Positions 44,067 to 54,257 of a DNA stretch of 64,000 bases are shown piece after piece. Under the pieces are notes generated by a model. That model saw only the letters and a program-made list of their open reading frames with translations. It searched no databases and was not told the DNA's origin. Source of the DNA: Cupriavidus taiwanensis (lineage in GTDB: Bacteria; Pseudomonadota; Gammaproteobacteria; Burkholderiales; Burkholderiaceae); NCBI RefSeq assembly GCF_900250115.1, contig NZ_LT984803.1, positions 1,329,583-1,393,582 of the forward strand, in the 5' to 3' direction. The first letter of the stretch is position 1. Each line of letters starts with the position of its first letter. A program made the translations under genes and the position numbers.

Positions 44067-45427
44067 CGCTGCAGCGCAGGCTGGTGCTGGCGGTGCTGGT
44101 GGCCGCGCCGGTGGTATGGCTGTTGACGCTGGGCATGACCTACGTGCGCGCCCGGCACGAGATCAACGAACTCTACGACACCGACATGGTGCGCATGGCG
44201 CTGCAGATGCAGTCGGTGGTGCCGCTGGTCGACATCCGCGCCGGCATGTCGCGTGCGCGCGCGCCGCGGCTCGACCAGGGCGATTTGGGCGATCAGGGCG
44301 ATGCCGGCCTGGGCGACCTCGCCATCGCTGCGTGGCTGCCCGACGGCAAGCCGCTGCATATCGATCCCGACGGCGACAGGCTGCCGCGCGCCGAAGGCGT
44401 CAAGGGCTTTACCGACGTCACGCTCGAGCGCCAGCGCTGGCGGCTCTATTACCTTGACGATCCCGATACCGGCTGGCGCGTGTGCGTGGGCCAGCAACTG
44501 GGCGAGCGCGATGAGCTGATCCTGTCCTACATCGCCGCGCAGGTGCTGCCGTGGGCGGTCGGCCTGCCGCTGCTGATCGGCCTGCTGATCGGCTTCATGC
44601 GGCGCGCCATGGCGCCGGTGCGCACGTTGTCAGCGGATATCGAAGCGCGCGCCGCGGACGATCGCCGTCCGCTCAGCCTGGATGCCGTGCCCGGCGAACT
44701 GGTGCCGCTGGTGCACGCGATGAACCGGCTGCTGGCGCGCGTGTCCGATTCGATCGAGCACGAGCGGCGCCTGACCGCCGATGCCGCGCACGAGATGCGC
44801 ACGCCGCTGGCCGCGCTCAAGGCCCAATGGGAAATCGCCGAACGCTCGCCCGACCGCGACGAACGCGCGCTGGCGCGGGCCAATGTCGCCGCCGGCATCG
44901 ACCGCATCGGCCGGCTGGTGTCGCAGCTGCTGACGCTGAGCCGGCTCGAGGATGCCGCCGGGCTGCCGTCGCGCCAGCCGGTCAACTGGGTGCCGGTGGC
45001 GCAGCAGGCGCTGTCCGACTGCCTGGCGCTGGCGCAGCAGAAGCAGGTCGACGTGGAACTGGCCTGGCCGCCGTCGGGCCAGGCGCCGTTGCCGGTGGCG
45101 GGCGACCCCGCGCTGCTGTCGCTGCTGCTGCGCAACCTGCTCGACAACGCGATCCGCTACAGCCCGCCGGGCGCGCTGGTGCTGGTCGAGTTCCGGCCCG
45201 ACAGCATCACCGTGCGCGACCAGGGCCCCGGGGTCGCGCCGGAACTGCTGGCGCGCCTGGGCGACCGCTTCTTCCGCGGCGGCCAGGGGCAGCGCGAGCA
45301 GGGCCACGGCCTGGGCATTTCCATCGCGCAACGCGTGGCGCGGCTGCACGGACTGCACATGGCGTTCGCCAACCGCACCGATGGCGCCGGCACCGGGCTG
45401 GCGGTGCGGCTCGCGCACGGCGGCTGA
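44063..45427 (+). CDS. Sensor histidine kinase (PmrB/QseC type)
   Basis: A 454-residue membrane kinase. The first membrane span is near residues 5-27, a periplasmic sensor with several acidic residues follows (DQGDLGDQGDAGLGDL), and the second span is near 155-180. A HAMP-like linker leads to the H box with His243 (ADAAHEMRTPLAALKAQW). The N box is LLRNLLDNAIRYSPPG and the G box RDQGPGV. It is cotranscribed with the response regulator. The acidic sensor stretch recalls metal-sensing loops of PmrB, but this is a guess. Confidence 0.9.
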   Translation: MTLQRRLVLAVLVAAPVVWLLTLGMTYVRARHEINELYDTDMVRMALQMQSVVPLVDIRAGMSRARAPRLDQGDLGDQGDAGLGDLAIAAWLPDGKPLHIDPDGDRLPRAEGVKGFTDVTLERQRWRLYYLDDPDTGWRVCVGQQLGERDELILSYIAAQVLPWAVGLPLLIGLLIGFMRRAMAPVRTLSADIEARAADDRRPLSLDAVPGELVPLVHAMNRLLARVSDSIEHERRLTADAAHEMRTPLAALKAQWEIAERSPDRDERALARANVAAGIDRIGRLVSQLLTLSRLEDAAGLPSRQPVNWVPVAQQALSDCLALAQQKQVDVELAWPPSGQAPLPVAGDPALLSLLLRNLLDNAIRYSPPGALVLVEFRPDSITVRDQGPGVAPELLARLGDRFFRGGQGQREQGHGLGISIAQRVARLHGLHMAFANRTDGAGTGLAVRLAHGG

Positions 45428-45483
45428 AGCGAGCACGCCCCGCACGGTTTCCCGCGCGGGCGTGGTGCCGGGGGCTGGCGCGG

Positions 45484-47832
45484 TCAGCGCTTGAGCTTGG
45501 CGAAGGCGGCGGCCATGGCGCCGGCCGGCTCCGGCTCGCGGCGCCCGCCGCCGAAGCCCTTGCCGCCGCCATTGCGCTGGCCGCCGCGCTCGCCGCCACC
45601 CGCGCGCGCCGCGGCCTGGCCGGGCTCGTCGTCCAGCCGCATCGACAGGCCGATGCGGTTGCGCTTGACGTCGACCTCCATCACCTTGACCTTGACGATC
45701 TGGCCGGCCTTGACCACTTCATGCGCGTCCTTGACGAACTTGTTCGACAGCGCCGAGATATGCACCAGGCCGTCCTGGTGCACGCCGATATCGACAAACG
45801 CGCCGAACGCGGCCACGTTGGTGACCACGCCTTCGAGCACCATGCCGGGCTGCAGGTCCTTGACGTCCTCCACGCCTTCCTGGAAGGTCGCGGTCTTGAA
45901 CTCGGGGCGGGGGTCGCGGCCCGGCTTCTCCAGTTCGGACAGGATGTCGCGCACGGTGGGCAGGCCGAACGATTCGTCGGTGAATTTCTCGGGCGAGAGG
46001 CCGCGCAGCGCCTCGCGGTTGCCCATCACATCGCACAGGCCCTTCTTGACGTGGTCGAGGATGCGCTGCACCACCGGATACGCTTCCGGGTGCACCGACG
46101 AGCGGTCGAGCGGATTGTCGCCGTCGTTGATGCGCAGGAAGCCGGCGGCCTGCTCGAAGGTCTTGTCGCCCAGGCGCGGCACCTGCTTCAGCGCATTGCG
46201 GTTGGCGAAGGCGCCGTTGGCGTCGCGGAACTCGACGATATTGCGCGCCAGCACCGAATTCAGGCCCGACACGCGCGCCAGCAGCGGCGCCGAGGCGGTG
46301 TTGACGTCGACGCCCACGGCGTTGACGCAGTCCTCGACCACCGCGTCGAGCGCGCGCGCCAGCTCGCGCTGGTTGACGTCGTGCTGGTACTGGCCCACGC
46401 CGATCGACTTGGGATCGATCTTGACCAGCTCTGCGAGCGGATCCTGCAGCCGGCGCGCGATCGACACCGCCCCGCGCAGCGACACATCCAGGTCCGGGAA
46501 TTCCTTGGCGGCCAGCTCGGACGCCGAGTACACCGAGGCGCCGGCTTCGCTGACCACGATCTTGGTCAGCCTGAGCTCGGGCATCTGCTTCATCAGGTCC
46601 TGCACCAGCTTGTCGGTCTCGCGGCTGGCGGTGCCGTTGCCGATCGAGACCAGCGCCACGTTGTGCTGCCTGGCCAGGCGTGCCAGCGCGGCGAGCGAGC
46701 CGTTCCAGTCGCGGCGCGGCTCGTGCGGATAGATGGTGGCGGTCTCCAGCAGCTTGCCGGTGCTGTCCACCACCGCCACCTTGCAGCCGGTGCGGATGCC
46801 CGGATCGATGCCCATCACCGCCTTGGGGCCGGCCGGAGCCGCCAGCAGCAGCTCGTGCAGGTTGCGGCCGAACACCTTGATGGCCTCGCCCTCGGCGGTC
46901 TCGCGCAGCTGCGTCAGCAGCTCGGTCTCCAGGTGCGGCTGCACCTTGACGCGCCAGCACCAGCGGCACACGTCGCCGAGCCACTTGTCGGCGGGGCGGC
47001 CCAGCTGCTGGATGCCGACATGGCGCGCGATCATGCCTTCGCACGGGTGCGGCACCAGTGCGTCCTGCTCTTCGCCCAGGCCGAGCTTGACCATCAGCAC
47101 GCCGGCATTGCGGCCGCGGAACAGCGCCAGCGCGCGATGCGACGGCACCGTGCGCAGGGTCTCGCTGTAGTTGTAGTAGTCGCGGAACTTCTCTTCCTCC
47201 GCGGTTTCCTTGCCTTCCATCACCGACGAGGCGACCACGCCGTGGTTCCACAGGTGCTCGCGCAGCTTGCCCAGCAGTTCGGCGGTTTCGCCGAACTGCT
47301 CCGACAGGATGTCGCGCGCGCCATCCAGCGCCGCCTTGAGGTCAGGCACGCCGCCGTCGGCGGTGGGGTTGCCGTTGACGTACTTCGCCGCTTCGGCCTG
47401 CGGGTCGAGCGTGGGGTCGGCCAGCAAGGCCAGCGCCAGCGGCTCCAGCCCGCATTCGCGCGCGATCTGGGCGCGGGTTCGGCGCTTGGGCTTGTAGGGC
47501 AGGTAGAGGTCTTCCAGCGCCTGCTTGGTCTGTGCGGCTTCGATCGCGGCCTGCAGCTCGGGCGTGAGCTTGCCTTGCTCCTCGATCGACGCCAGGATCG
47601 CGGCGCGGCGGTCTTCCATGTCGCGCAGGTACAGCAGGCGCTCTTCCAGGTTGCGCAGCTGCGTGTCGTCGAGGTTGCCGGTCACTTCCTTGCGGTAGCG
47701 GGCGATGAAGGGAACGGTGGCGCCTTCATCGAGCAGCGCTACGGCCGCGGCCACCTGGCGGGGCTGCACGGACAGTTCGGCCGCGATAAGCGCGACGATC
47801 TTTTGCGAGACGGATGCGGGCAGGTTGGACAT
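45484..47832 (-). CDS. tex: Tex transcription accessory protein
   Basis: A 782-residue Tex/YhgF protein that binds nucleic acid and transcription complexes. In order: the N-terminal Tex helical region ([40 protein letters not shown]), a YqgF-like RNase H-fold core ([20 protein letters not shown]), helix-hairpin-helix elements ([19 protein letters not shown]) and the S1 domain near residues 650-725 ([20 protein letters not shown]). It ends with a Gly-rich tail. It is convergent with the sensor kinase gene and 55 bases from it. An imperfect hairpin (45434-45464) lies between them. Confidence 0.95.
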   Translation of the reverse strand: MSNLPASVSQKIVALIAAELSVQPRQVAAAVALLDEGATVPFIARYRKEVTGNLDDTQLRNLEERLLYLRDMEDRRAAILASIEEQGKLTPELQAAIEAAQTKQALEDLYLPYKPKRRTRAQIARECGLEPLALALLADPTLDPQAEAAKYVNGNPTADGGVPDLKAALDGARDILSEQFGETAELLGKLREHLWNHGVVASSVMEGKETAEEEKFRDYYNYSETLRTVPSHRALALFRGRNAGVLMVKLGLGEEQDALVPHPCEGMIARHVGIQQLGRPADKWLGDVCRWCWRVKVQPHLETELLTQLRETAEGEAIKVFGRNLHELLLAAPAGPKAVMGIDPGIRTGCKVAVVDSTGKLLETATIYPHEPRRDWNGSLAALARLARQHNVALVSIGNGTASRETDKLVQDLMKQMPELRLTKIVVSEAGASVYSASELAAKEFPDLDVSLRGAVSIARRLQDPLAELVKIDPKSIGVGQYQHDVNQRELARALDAVVEDCVNAVGVDVNTASAPLLARVSGLNSVLARNIVEFRDANGAFANRNALKQVPRLGDKTFEQAAGFLRINDGDNPLDRSSVHPEAYPVVQRILDHVKKGLCDVMGNREALRGLSPEKFTDESFGLPTVRDILSELEKPGRDPRPEFKTATFQEGVEDVKDLQPGMVLEGVVTNVAAFGAFVDIGVHQDGLVHISALSNKFVKDAHEVVKAGQIVKVKVMEVDVKRNRIGLSMRLDDEPGQAAARAGGGERGGQRNGGGKGFGGGRREPEPAGAMAAAFAKLKR

Positions 47833-47986
47833 CGTGGAACGCAGCGTGAGACGCAGTCAGTCGAAAGCGGGGCATTTTGCCACAAGCGCGCGGGCGTCCG
47901 GCGCGCCCGGCGGCCCGGCGCGCGCGGGAGGCGTTGCGTGCACGTACGCCAGGGCCGGGGCACGGGCCGCAGCGGGGCCCGGATGC

Positions 47987-47992
47987 TAGAAT
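47987..47992 (+). promoter_or_regulatory. TAGAAT -10 six bases before a start codon (possible leaderless mRNA)
   Basis: TAGAAT ends six bases before the ATG at 47999, so the start of transcription would fall on or next to the A of the ATG. No Shine-Dalgarno sequence and no good -35 are visible. Confidence 0.45.
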
Positions 47993-47998
47993 CCGGAC

Positions 47999-48793
47999 AT
48001 GATCGTCAAGTCCCGCCCGGCCGCCGCCAAGGCCATCCTCCCGGCCATGCCAACCTTCGCCAACGTGCCCGATGTCTTCCAGATCCGCCGCGGTGCCCTG
48101 GCCGCCCTGGCGGTGGCGGTGTGTGCCGCGCTGATGCCGCTGCGCGCGGCGCGGGCGCAGGCCTCGGCGCCGGCCGCCGGCCCCGCGCCCGCCGCCGCGC
48201 GCGACTTTGCCGCCGAGCGCAAGGCCATCGGCGATTCGCGCGCGTGGACCAACTACCGCTTTGCCGCCGCCGAGCGCGAGTGCTACAGCAAGTTCTTCGT
48301 CACCCGCTGCATCGACAACGCCAAGGAAATCCAGCGCGAGGAGCTGCAGGTGCTGCGCAAGCGCGAGCTGGAAGTGGGCGAGGCCGAGCGTGCCCACCGC
48401 GCCGCCGACCGCGACCGCGAGCAGGCCCTGCGCCGCGCCGAGTTCGAGGCCAGCCAGCCGCAGCGTGCGGCCAGCGAACAGTCCAGCCGCGAGGCGTTCG
48501 GGAAAAAGCAGCAGGAACAGCAACTGCGCGACGCGCAGCGCCAGGCCGAGGCTCCACAGCGTGCCGCCAATGCCCAGGCCTATGACAAGAAGCAGTCCGA
48601 CTTCGATGCCCGCATGCGCGAGGCGCAGCAGAAGGGTGCGGAACAGGCCCGCCAGCGCGAGGAGAACGTGAAGGCATACGATGCCAAGCAGCGCGACCTC
48701 GAGCAGCGCCAGAAGGCGCTGGAAGAGCGGCGCGCCAAGGCCAGGGAGCAGCAACAGGGCCCGGCGTCGGCGCCGCGTCCGTTCGGCTTCTGA
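47999..48793 (+). CDS. Exported Arg/Gln/Ala-rich coiled-coil protein, function unknown
   Basis: A 264-residue protein with an N-terminal hydrophobic segment (IRRGALAALAVAVCAALMPL) that ends at a signal-peptidase site ARAQ near residue 52. The following 210 residues are charged and helical, rich in Glu, Arg, Gln and Ala (AAERECYSKFFVTRCIDNAK, then long repeats of K/R-x-R-E-x-E). Two cysteines sit 11 apart (ECYSKFFVTRC), which could pair in the periplasm. A second start at 48047 (MPTFANVPDV) is possible. It is a known type of conserved hypothetical protein in Burkholderiales, but I cannot name a function. Confidence 0.75.
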   Translation: MIVKSRPAAAKAILPAMPTFANVPDVFQIRRGALAALAVAVCAALMPLRAARAQASAPAAGPAPAAARDFAAERKAIGDSRAWTNYRFAAAERECYSKFFVTRCIDNAKEIQREELQVLRKRELEVGEAERAHRAADRDREQALRRAEFEASQPQRAASEQSSREAFGKKQQEQQLRDAQRQAEAPQRAANAQAYDKKQSDFDARMREAQQKGAEQARQREENVKAYDAKQRDLEQRQKALEERRAKAREQQQGPASAPRPFGF

Positions 48794-48826
48794 GCCCCCG
48801 GCACAGTGATGGCAGCGGAGGCATAG

Positions 48827-49030
48827 ATGGACAGCAACCTCAATACCCTGGAACGGCGCATCATGGAGTTGCAGATCGAGCACCGCGATCTCGATTTCCT
48901 GATCGACCGGCTGGCCGGCGATGTGGTCCATGACGAATTGCAGCTGCGCCGGCTGAAGAAGCGCCGGCTCAAGCTGAAGGACGCCATCACGCTGCTGCAG
49001 CTTCAGCTCGAACCCGACGTGCCGGCCTGA
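48827..49030 (+). CDS. Small DUF465/YdcH-like protein
   Basis: A 67-residue helical protein of the DUF465 type (LERRIMELQIEHRDLDFLID, DELQLRRLKKRRLKLKDAIT). GGAGG is well placed before the ATG. Two long helices with heptad-like leucines suggest a dimeric coiled coil. It is found as a small conserved cytoplasmic protein of unknown role. Confidence 0.85.
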   Translation: MDSNLNTLERRIMELQIEHRDLDFLIDRLAGDVVHDELQLRRLKKRRLKLKDAITLLQLQLEPDVPA

Positions 49031-49117
49031 GCGCCGTCGCGCCCGGGCCCCGGCAATTGCCGCGAGCGCCGGCAATCGCGGCCGGCCCGCCCGCAGCCCA
49101 TACAACCTTCCCCTGCC

Positions 49118-51277
49118 TTGTCCGATCTTCCCGATTCCCCGCAGTTGTCACTGGACAGCGACCCAAGCGACGCCGCGGCGCCCGCCCATGCCGCGCAGGC
49201 CGATGCCGCCGCCAGCCGCGGCGCCGAGCTTGCCACCCTCTTCGCCGATACCGGCACCCTGGCCCAGGCCATCCCAGGCTATCGCCCGCGCGCATCGCAG
49301 CACAAGATGGCCGAGGCCGTCGCGGGCGCGATCGCGCAGAATGATTCCGTTATCGTCGAGGCCGGCACCGGCACCGGCAAGACCTACGCCTACCTGGTGC
49401 CCGCGATGCTGTGGGGTGGCAAGGTGATCCTGTCCACCGGCACCAAGAACCTGCAGGACCAGCTGTTCCTGCGCGACATCCCCACCGTGCGCCACGCGCT
49501 CAATGTGCCGGTCTCGGTGGCGCTGCTCAAGGGCCGCGCCAACTATGTCTGCCACTACCACCTGGAACGCGCGCAGGCCGGCGGGCGCCTGGCCTCGCGC
49601 CAGGATGCGGCGTGGCTGCGCGAGATCGGGCGCTTTATCAAGGAGACATCGACCGGCGACAAGGCGGAGCTGGCGTCGGTGCCCGAGAACGCCCCGGTGT
49701 GGTCGATGGTGACCTCCACCCGCGACAACTGCCTCGGCTCGGAATGCCCGTATTACAAGGACTGCTTCGTGATGCGCGCGCGCAAGGAAGCGCAGCAGGC
49801 CGACGTGGTGGTGGTCAACCACCATTTGTTCTTTGCCGATGTGGTGCTGCGTGACACCGGCATGGCCGAGCTGCTGCCCGCCGCCAATACCGTGATCTTC
49901 GACGAAGCGCACCAGCTGCCCGAGACCGCCACGCTGTTCTTCGGTGAGACCCTGTCGACCAGCCAGCTGCTGGAGATCGCGCGCGATACCGTGGCCGAGG
50001 GCCTGTCGCATGCGCGCGATGCGGTCGACTGGGTGGCGCTGGCCGCTCCGCTGGAGCGCGCCGCGCGCGACCTGCGGCTGGCCTTCAGCAAGGACAACGC
50101 GCGCCTGGCGCTGGGCCAGATCGAGGCCGACCGCCGCATCGCCGAGCCCTTCAACGAGACCCTGGATGCGCTCGACGCGGCGCTGTCGGACTTCGTCGAG
50201 ATGCTCGAAAGCCAGGCCGAGCGCGCGGAATCGCTGCAGCAATGCCATCGCCGCGCGCTCGAGCTGGCCAACAAGCTGGCCGCCTGGCGCAGCGAGGCCC
50301 CGGCCGCGCCGCCACCGCAGCCAACCGAGGGCGAGGAGCAGGGCGAGCCCGCGGCCGCCGCCGGTCCCGAAACCGTGCGCTGGGTCGAGGTGTTCTCGCA
50401 CACCGTGCAGCTGCACCGCACCCCGCTGTCGATCGCGCCGATCTTCACGCGCCAGCGCGGCGGCCAGCCGCGCGCGTGGGTCTTCACCTCGGCGACGCTG
50501 TCGGTGAAGGGCAATTTCACCCATTACGCCGCGCAGCTCGGGCTCGACAAGGACCGCTCGCTGACGCTGCCGAGCCCATTCGATTACGCGACGCAGGGCC
50601 TGCTCTACGTGCCGCGCGACATGCCCGCGCCGCAGTCGCCGCAGTTCACCGACGCGGTGGTGCAGGCCGCGCTGCCGCTGATCGAGGCGGCCGGCGGGCG
50701 CACCTTCCTGCTGTGCACTACGCTGCGTGCGGTGCAGCGGGCCTCGGACCTGCTCTACGATGCCTTTGCCGAGCGCGGCCTGAACCTGCCGCTGCTGGTG
50801 CAGGGGCAGGCCAGCCGCACCGAGCTGCTGGAGCGTTTCCGCGAGCTGGGCAATGCGGTGCTGGTCGGCAGCCAGAGCTTCTGGGAAGGCGTGGACGTGC
50901 GCGGCGAGGCGCTGTCGCTGGTGATCATCGACAAGCTGCCGTTCGCGCCGCCCGACGATCCGGTGCTGGCCGCGCGCATGGAAGTGCTGCAGAAGAAGGG
51001 CCTGAGCCCGTTTGCGGTGCACCAGCTGCCGCATGCGGTGATCACGCTCAAGCAGGGGGCGGGGCGGCTGATCCGTTCCGAATCGGATCGCGGCGTGCTG
51101 GCGATCTTCGATACCCGCCTGGTCGAGAAGCCCTACGGGCGCCAGATCTGGCAGAGCCTGCCGCCATTCACGCGCACGCGCGAGGCGGCCACGGCGGTGC
51201 GTTTCCTGGAGTCATTGCGCGGTGCGCCCGCCGCGCAGCCGGCCGAAGCCAGTGCCGGGGATGCGGCCGCCGACTGA
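49118..51277 (+). CDS. dinG: DinG/YoaA-family ATP-dependent helicase (Fe-S)
   Basis: A 719-residue superfamily 2 helicase. Walker A is GTGTGKT (Lys88), Walker B is DEAH at 262-265, and the cysteines for a 4Fe-4S cluster are Cys145, Cys205, Cys210 and Cys216 (NYVCHYH, DNCLGSECPYYKDCFV). The C-terminal helicase half has SQSFWEGVDVRGEALSLVII and QGAGRLIRSESDRG. The start is a TTG at 49118; the next ATG is past Walker A. It is close to YoaA/DinG enzymes that unwind DNA in repair and R-loop removal. The rest of the N-terminus is low-complexity. Confidence 0.92.
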   Translation: MSDLPDSPQLSLDSDPSDAAAPAHAAQADAAASRGAELATLFADTGTLAQAIPGYRPRASQHKMAEAVAGAIAQNDSVIVEAGTGTGKTYAYLVPAMLWGGKVILSTGTKNLQDQLFLRDIPTVRHALNVPVSVALLKGRANYVCHYHLERAQAGGRLASRQDAAWLREIGRFIKETSTGDKAELASVPENAPVWSMVTSTRDNCLGSECPYYKDCFVMRARKEAQQADVVVVNHHLFFADVVLRDTGMAELLPAANTVIFDEAHQLPETATLFFGETLSTSQLLEIARDTVAEGLSHARDAVDWVALAAPLERAARDLRLAFSKDNARLALGQIEADRRIAEPFNETLDALDAALSDFVEMLESQAERAESLQQCHRRALELANKLAAWRSEAPAAPPPQPTEGEEQGEPAAAAGPETVRWVEVFSHTVQLHRTPLSIAPIFTRQRGGQPRAWVFTSATLSVKGNFTHYAAQLGLDKDRSLTLPSPFDYATQGLLYVPRDMPAPQSPQFTDAVVQAALPLIEAAGGRTFLLCTTLRAVQRASDLLYDAFAERGLNLPLLVQGQASRTELLERFRELGNAVLVGSQSFWEGVDVRGEALSLVIIDKLPFAPPDDPVLAARMEVLQKKGLSPFAVHQLPHAVITLKQGAGRLIRSESDRGVLAIFDTRLVEKPYGRQIWQSLPPFTRTREAATAVRFLESLRGAPAAQPAEASAGDAAAD

Positions 51278-51300
51278 ACGCGGCGAAGCGCGGCAAAAGA

Positions 51301-51337
51301 AAAACGGGACGGTCATCCGACACGTCCCGTTTTTTTA
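51301..51337. terminator. Bidirectional terminator between the helicase and bamD
   Basis: AAAACGGGACG (51301-51311) / CGTCCCGTTTT (51323-51333) with an 11-base loop and a continued T run. It can stop both convergent genes. Confidence 0.92.
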
Positions 51338-51357
51338 TCGCTGCCGGCGCTGCGGCG

Positions 51358-52173
51358 TCAGAACACTTCCCACCAGGACTTGTCCTTGCGGCGTGCGCCG
51401 TACTTGATGAAGTCGCTCTCCGGGAAGTTCTTCTCCATCACGCGCGCGGTGTCGTCGCGCAGGTCCTTCATGCCCATCGCGTCGTACGAGCGGATCATGA
51501 TGTACAGCGCCTCTTCGTTGGCCGGCGCCCCGTCGTAGTCCTTCAGCGACTGCTGGGCGCGGTTGACCGCGGCGAGGTAGGCGCCGCGCCGGAAGTAGTA
51601 GCGCGCGGCGTGCACTTCATGCTGCGCCAGCGAGTTGACGATGTACTGCATGCGCAGCGTGGCGTCCGGCGTGTACTTGCTTTCCGGGTAGCGCGTGATC
51701 AGCGTATGGAAGGCATCGTAGGCGGCGCGCGCGGCCTTGGGATCGCGCTCGCTCAGGTCCTGCCCCGAGAAGCGGCCGAGCCAGCCGAGATTGTCGTTGA
51801 AGTTGATCAGCCCCTTGAGGTAGTAGGCGTAATCGATGGTGGGGTGGTTCGGGTGCAGCTGGATGAAGCGGTCCACCGCCGCCAGCGCGGCCGCGGTCTC
51901 GCCGTCCTTGTAGTTGGCGTAGGCGGTGTCGATCTGCGCCTGCTGCGCATAGCGCCCGAACGGGTAGCGGCCCTCGAGCTTTTCATACAGCTTGACGGCG
52001 CGGGTGTAGTCGCCGCCATCCAGGGCATCCTTGGCTTCCGAATATAATTTGTTGGCCGACCAGCCGGCAGTCTCGTCGGGCTGGTCCGCGAGCAGGCCGC
52101 ATGCCGACAGCATGACGCAGCCGCCTGCGAGCAGAATCGCTCCAATTGTCGTGCGCCAACGCGCGCGTTTCAT
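51358..52173 (-). CDS. bamD: BamD outer-membrane assembly lipoprotein
   Basis: Lipoprotein of the BAM complex that inserts beta-barrel proteins in the outer membrane. From the ATG at 52173 the protein is 271 residues, with a signal peptide [20 protein letters not shown] and lipobox LSAC (Cys25). The mature part has five TPR-like repeats ([60 protein letters not shown]). The C-terminus is [15 protein letters not shown]. An in-frame ATG at 52188 would add five residues. It is divergent from rluD with only 32 bases between the two starts. Confidence 0.94.
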   Translation of the reverse strand: MKRARWRTTIGAILLAGGCVMLSACGLLADQPDETAGWSANKLYSEAKDALDGGDYTRAVKLYEKLEGRYPFGRYAQQAQIDTAYANYKDGETAAALAAVDRFIQLHPNHPTIDYAYYLKGLINFNDNLGWLGRFSGQDLSERDPKAARAAYDAFHTLITRYPESKYTPDATLRMQYIVNSLAQHEVHAARYYFRRGAYLAAVNRAQQSLKDYDGAPANEEALYIMIRSYDAMGMKDLRDDTARVMEKNFPESDFIKYGARRKDKSWWEVF

Positions 52174-52205
52174 GCTCTGCAATTGCATGGGCAATCGTAT
52201 CCCGG

Positions 52206-53459
52206 ATGAAGAAAAATAGCGTCAAGCATTATAGCCCAAGCCCCCAGCCCAACCCGCAAGCCGGCGATGGCGTGGGAGGACTGCCACCCGAACGGGTGCG
52301 CGCCGCCGCGGTGGTGGCCGATTTCGAGGCCGGCGCGGAAGAATTCGATGATGCCGCCGACGCCCCGGCGGCCGCTGCCGACCCGGCCGTGACCCTGTCG
52401 CTGGAGGTGGACAGCGCCTCGCATGGCGAGCGTCTCGATAAATTGCTGGCGCGTCACTTCAGCGAATTTTCGCGCAGCCGCCTGCAGCAGTGGATCGAAA
52501 GCGGCGCGGTGCGCGTCGACGGCCAGGTGCGCCGTCCGCGCGACGCGGTGCAGATGGGCAACCGGATCGAGGTCCGGCCGCAGGCCGCGCCGGAATCGTC
52601 GGCCTTTGCCCCCGAAGACGTGCCGCTCGACGTGGTCTACGAGGACGGCACCCTGCTGGTGATCAACAAGCCCGCCGGGCTGGTGGTGCATCCGGCCGCC
52701 GGCAACTGGAGCGGCACCGTGCTCAATGGCCTGCTGCACCGCGACTCCGGCGCCGCGTCGCTGCCGCGCGCGGGCATCGTGCACCGGCTCGACAAGGAGA
52801 CCTCCGGGCTGATGGTGGTGGCGCGCACGCTGACGGCGCAGACCGACCTGGTGCGGCAGCTGCAGGCGCGCACGGTCAAGCGCACCTATATCGCGCTGGT
52901 CTGGGGCCGCACCTATGACGAAGGCACCATCGACGCGCCGATCGGCCGCGACCCGCGCGAGCGCACCCGCATGGCGATCGTGCAGACCGCCAGCGGCAAG
53001 CCGTCGCGCACGCATTTCCGCACGCTCGCCACGGTGCCGCTGGGGCGGGGCTTCGTGTCGATGGTGATGTGCAAGCTCGAGACCGGCCGCACCCACCAGA
53101 TCCGCGTGCATTTCGAATCGATCGGGCATCCGCTGGTGGGCGACCCGGTCTATTTCCGCGCCACCCAGCGCGGCCAGCGTCCCGCCATCCGCGTGCCGCT
53201 GCCGGTGCCCTACGCGCGCCAGGCGCTGCATGCGTACAAGCTCGGCCTGGTGCATCCGGCCACCGGCAAGCACATGTCATGGACCGCGCAGCCGCCCGAG
53301 GACCTGCAGGCGCTGATCGATGCGCTCGACTTCGAGAGCGCGCAGGCCGACGACGAAGACGAGGCCTGGGACGAAGTGTGGGAAGGGGGCGAAGCCCACT
53401 GGGAATACGCCGGCGATGATGACGATGACGACGGTGACGACGATGAGCGCGACGCCTGA
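52206..53459 (+). CDS. rluD: RluD-type 23S rRNA pseudouridine synthase
   Basis: A 417-residue enzyme that makes pseudouridines in helix 69 of 23S rRNA. An S4 RNA-binding domain is at about residues 72-135 ([20 protein letters not shown]), and the synthase domain carries catalytic Asp196 in [17 protein letters not shown] and [20 protein letters not shown]. The first 65 residues are a low-complexity acidic extension, and the C-terminus is strongly acidic ([16 protein letters not shown]). It overlaps the next gene by 17 bases. An in-frame later start is possible. Confidence 0.92.
   Translation: MKKNSVKHYSPSPQPNPQAGDGVGGLPPERVRAAAVVADFEAGAEEFDDAADAPAAAADPAVTLSLEVDSASHGERLDKLLARHFSEFSRSRLQQWIESGAVRVDGQVRRPRDAVQMGNRIEVRPQAAPESSAFAPEDVPLDVVYEDGTLLVINKPAGLVVHPAAGNWSGTVLNGLLHRDSGAASLPRAGIVHRLDKETSGLMVVARTLTAQTDLVRQLQARTVKRTYIALVWGRTYDEGTIDAPIGRDPRERTRMAIVQTASGKPSRTHFRTLATVPLGRGFVSMVMCKLETGRTHQIRVHFESIGHPLVGDPVYFRATQRGQRPAIRVPLPVPYARQALHAYKLGLVHPATGKHMSWTAQPPEDLQALIDALDFESAQADDEDEAWDEVWEGGEAHWEYAGDDDDDDGDDDERDA
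52228..52233 (-). promoter_or_regulatory. Candidate -10 (TATAAT) of bamD inside rluD
   Basis: On the minus strand TATAAT at 52233-52228, with no clear -35. The bamD mRNA would start near 52221 and have a leader of about 50 bases. It lies inside the first codons of rluD. Confidence 0.4.
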
Positions 53460-54246
53460 TCCCGCGTGGCTGGTGCCGGACTGGCCGGCGCCGGCGCGCG
53501 TGCGCGCGCTGTCGACCACGCGCCAGGGTGGGGTCAGCCAGGGGCCGTACGGGCTGGCCGGCGGCCTGCCGGGCGGCCTGAACCTGGGCACCCATGTGGG
53601 CGACGACGCGGCCGCCGTGGCACGCAATCGCGCGCGGCTGGCCGCCTGCCTGCCGTCGATGCCGCAATGGCTGGAACAGGTGCATGGCTGCGCGGTCGCG
53701 ACGGTCGACCATGTGGCCGCACCGGGCGATGCCGTGCCGCGGGCCGATGCGAGCCTGGCGCTCACGCCGGGCCATGTCTGCGCCGTGATGACCGCCGACT
53801 GCCTGCCGGTGCTGCTGTGCGATGCGCACGCAACGGTGGTGGGGGCCGCGCATGCGGGCTGGCGCGGCCTGTGCAGCGGCGTGATCGAGGCCACGCTGGC
53901 GCGGATGCAGGCGGCCGCCGGCGGCGCTGCCATGCGCTGGCTGGCATGGCTGGGCCCGGCGATCGGCCCCGAGGCCTTCGAGGTCGGTGCCGAAGTGCGC
54001 GCGGCGTTTCTCGCGCAGGCACGCCCGGGCGAGCAGGCCGCGGTGGCCGCGGCGTTCCGCGCCGGGGCCCCTGGCAAGTACTTTGCCGACATCTATGCGC
54101 TGGCGCGAACGCGCCTGGCACGCGCCGGCTGCGTCGACGTCCACGGCGGCGCTGCCTGCACCGTTGCCGATGCCGAACGCTTCTACTCTTACCGGCGCGA
54201 CGGCGTGACCGGCCGCATGGCCAGCCTGGTCTGGCTGGCCGACTGA
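53443..54246 (+). CDS. pgeF: YfiH/PgeF laccase-domain protein (peptidoglycan editing factor)
   Basis: A 267-residue PF02578 protein. Relatives are purine nucleoside phosphorylases and, in enterobacteria, peptidoglycan editing factor PgeF. Metal-site motifs are [25 protein letters not shown] and the later [27 protein letters not shown] marks the N-terminus, and [20 protein letters not shown] follows. The ATG at 53443 overlaps rluD by 17 bases; upstream ATGs in MMTMTTVTT are possible but lack family character. No Shine-Dalgarno sequence is visible, so translation is probably coupled to rluD. Confidence 0.9.
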   Translation: MSATPDPAWLVPDWPAPARVRALSTTRQGGVSQGPYGLAGGLPGGLNLGTHVGDDAAAVARNRARLAACLPSMPQWLEQVHGCAVATVDHVAAPGDAVPRADASLALTPGHVCAVMTADCLPVLLCDAHATVVGAAHAGWRGLCSGVIEATLARMQAAAGGAAMRWLAWLGPAIGPEAFEVGAEVRAAFLAQARPGEQAAVAAAFRAGAPGKYFADIYALARTRLARAGCVDVHGGAACTVADAERFYSYRRDGVTGRMASLVWLAD

Positions 54247-54257
54247 GCGGCGCCGCC

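Noticed and set aside
45434..45464. Terminator between the sensor kinase and tex
   Set aside because: Seven-base imperfect stem CACGCCC/GGGCGTG with no T run on either side.
44551..48585. A 1344-codon rightward open frame across pmrB and tex
   Set aside because: It is the shadow of the leftward tex gene and of the kinase in a GC-rich genome; its product is a low-complexity Arg/Ala/Gly/His string, while tex and the kinase have full domains.
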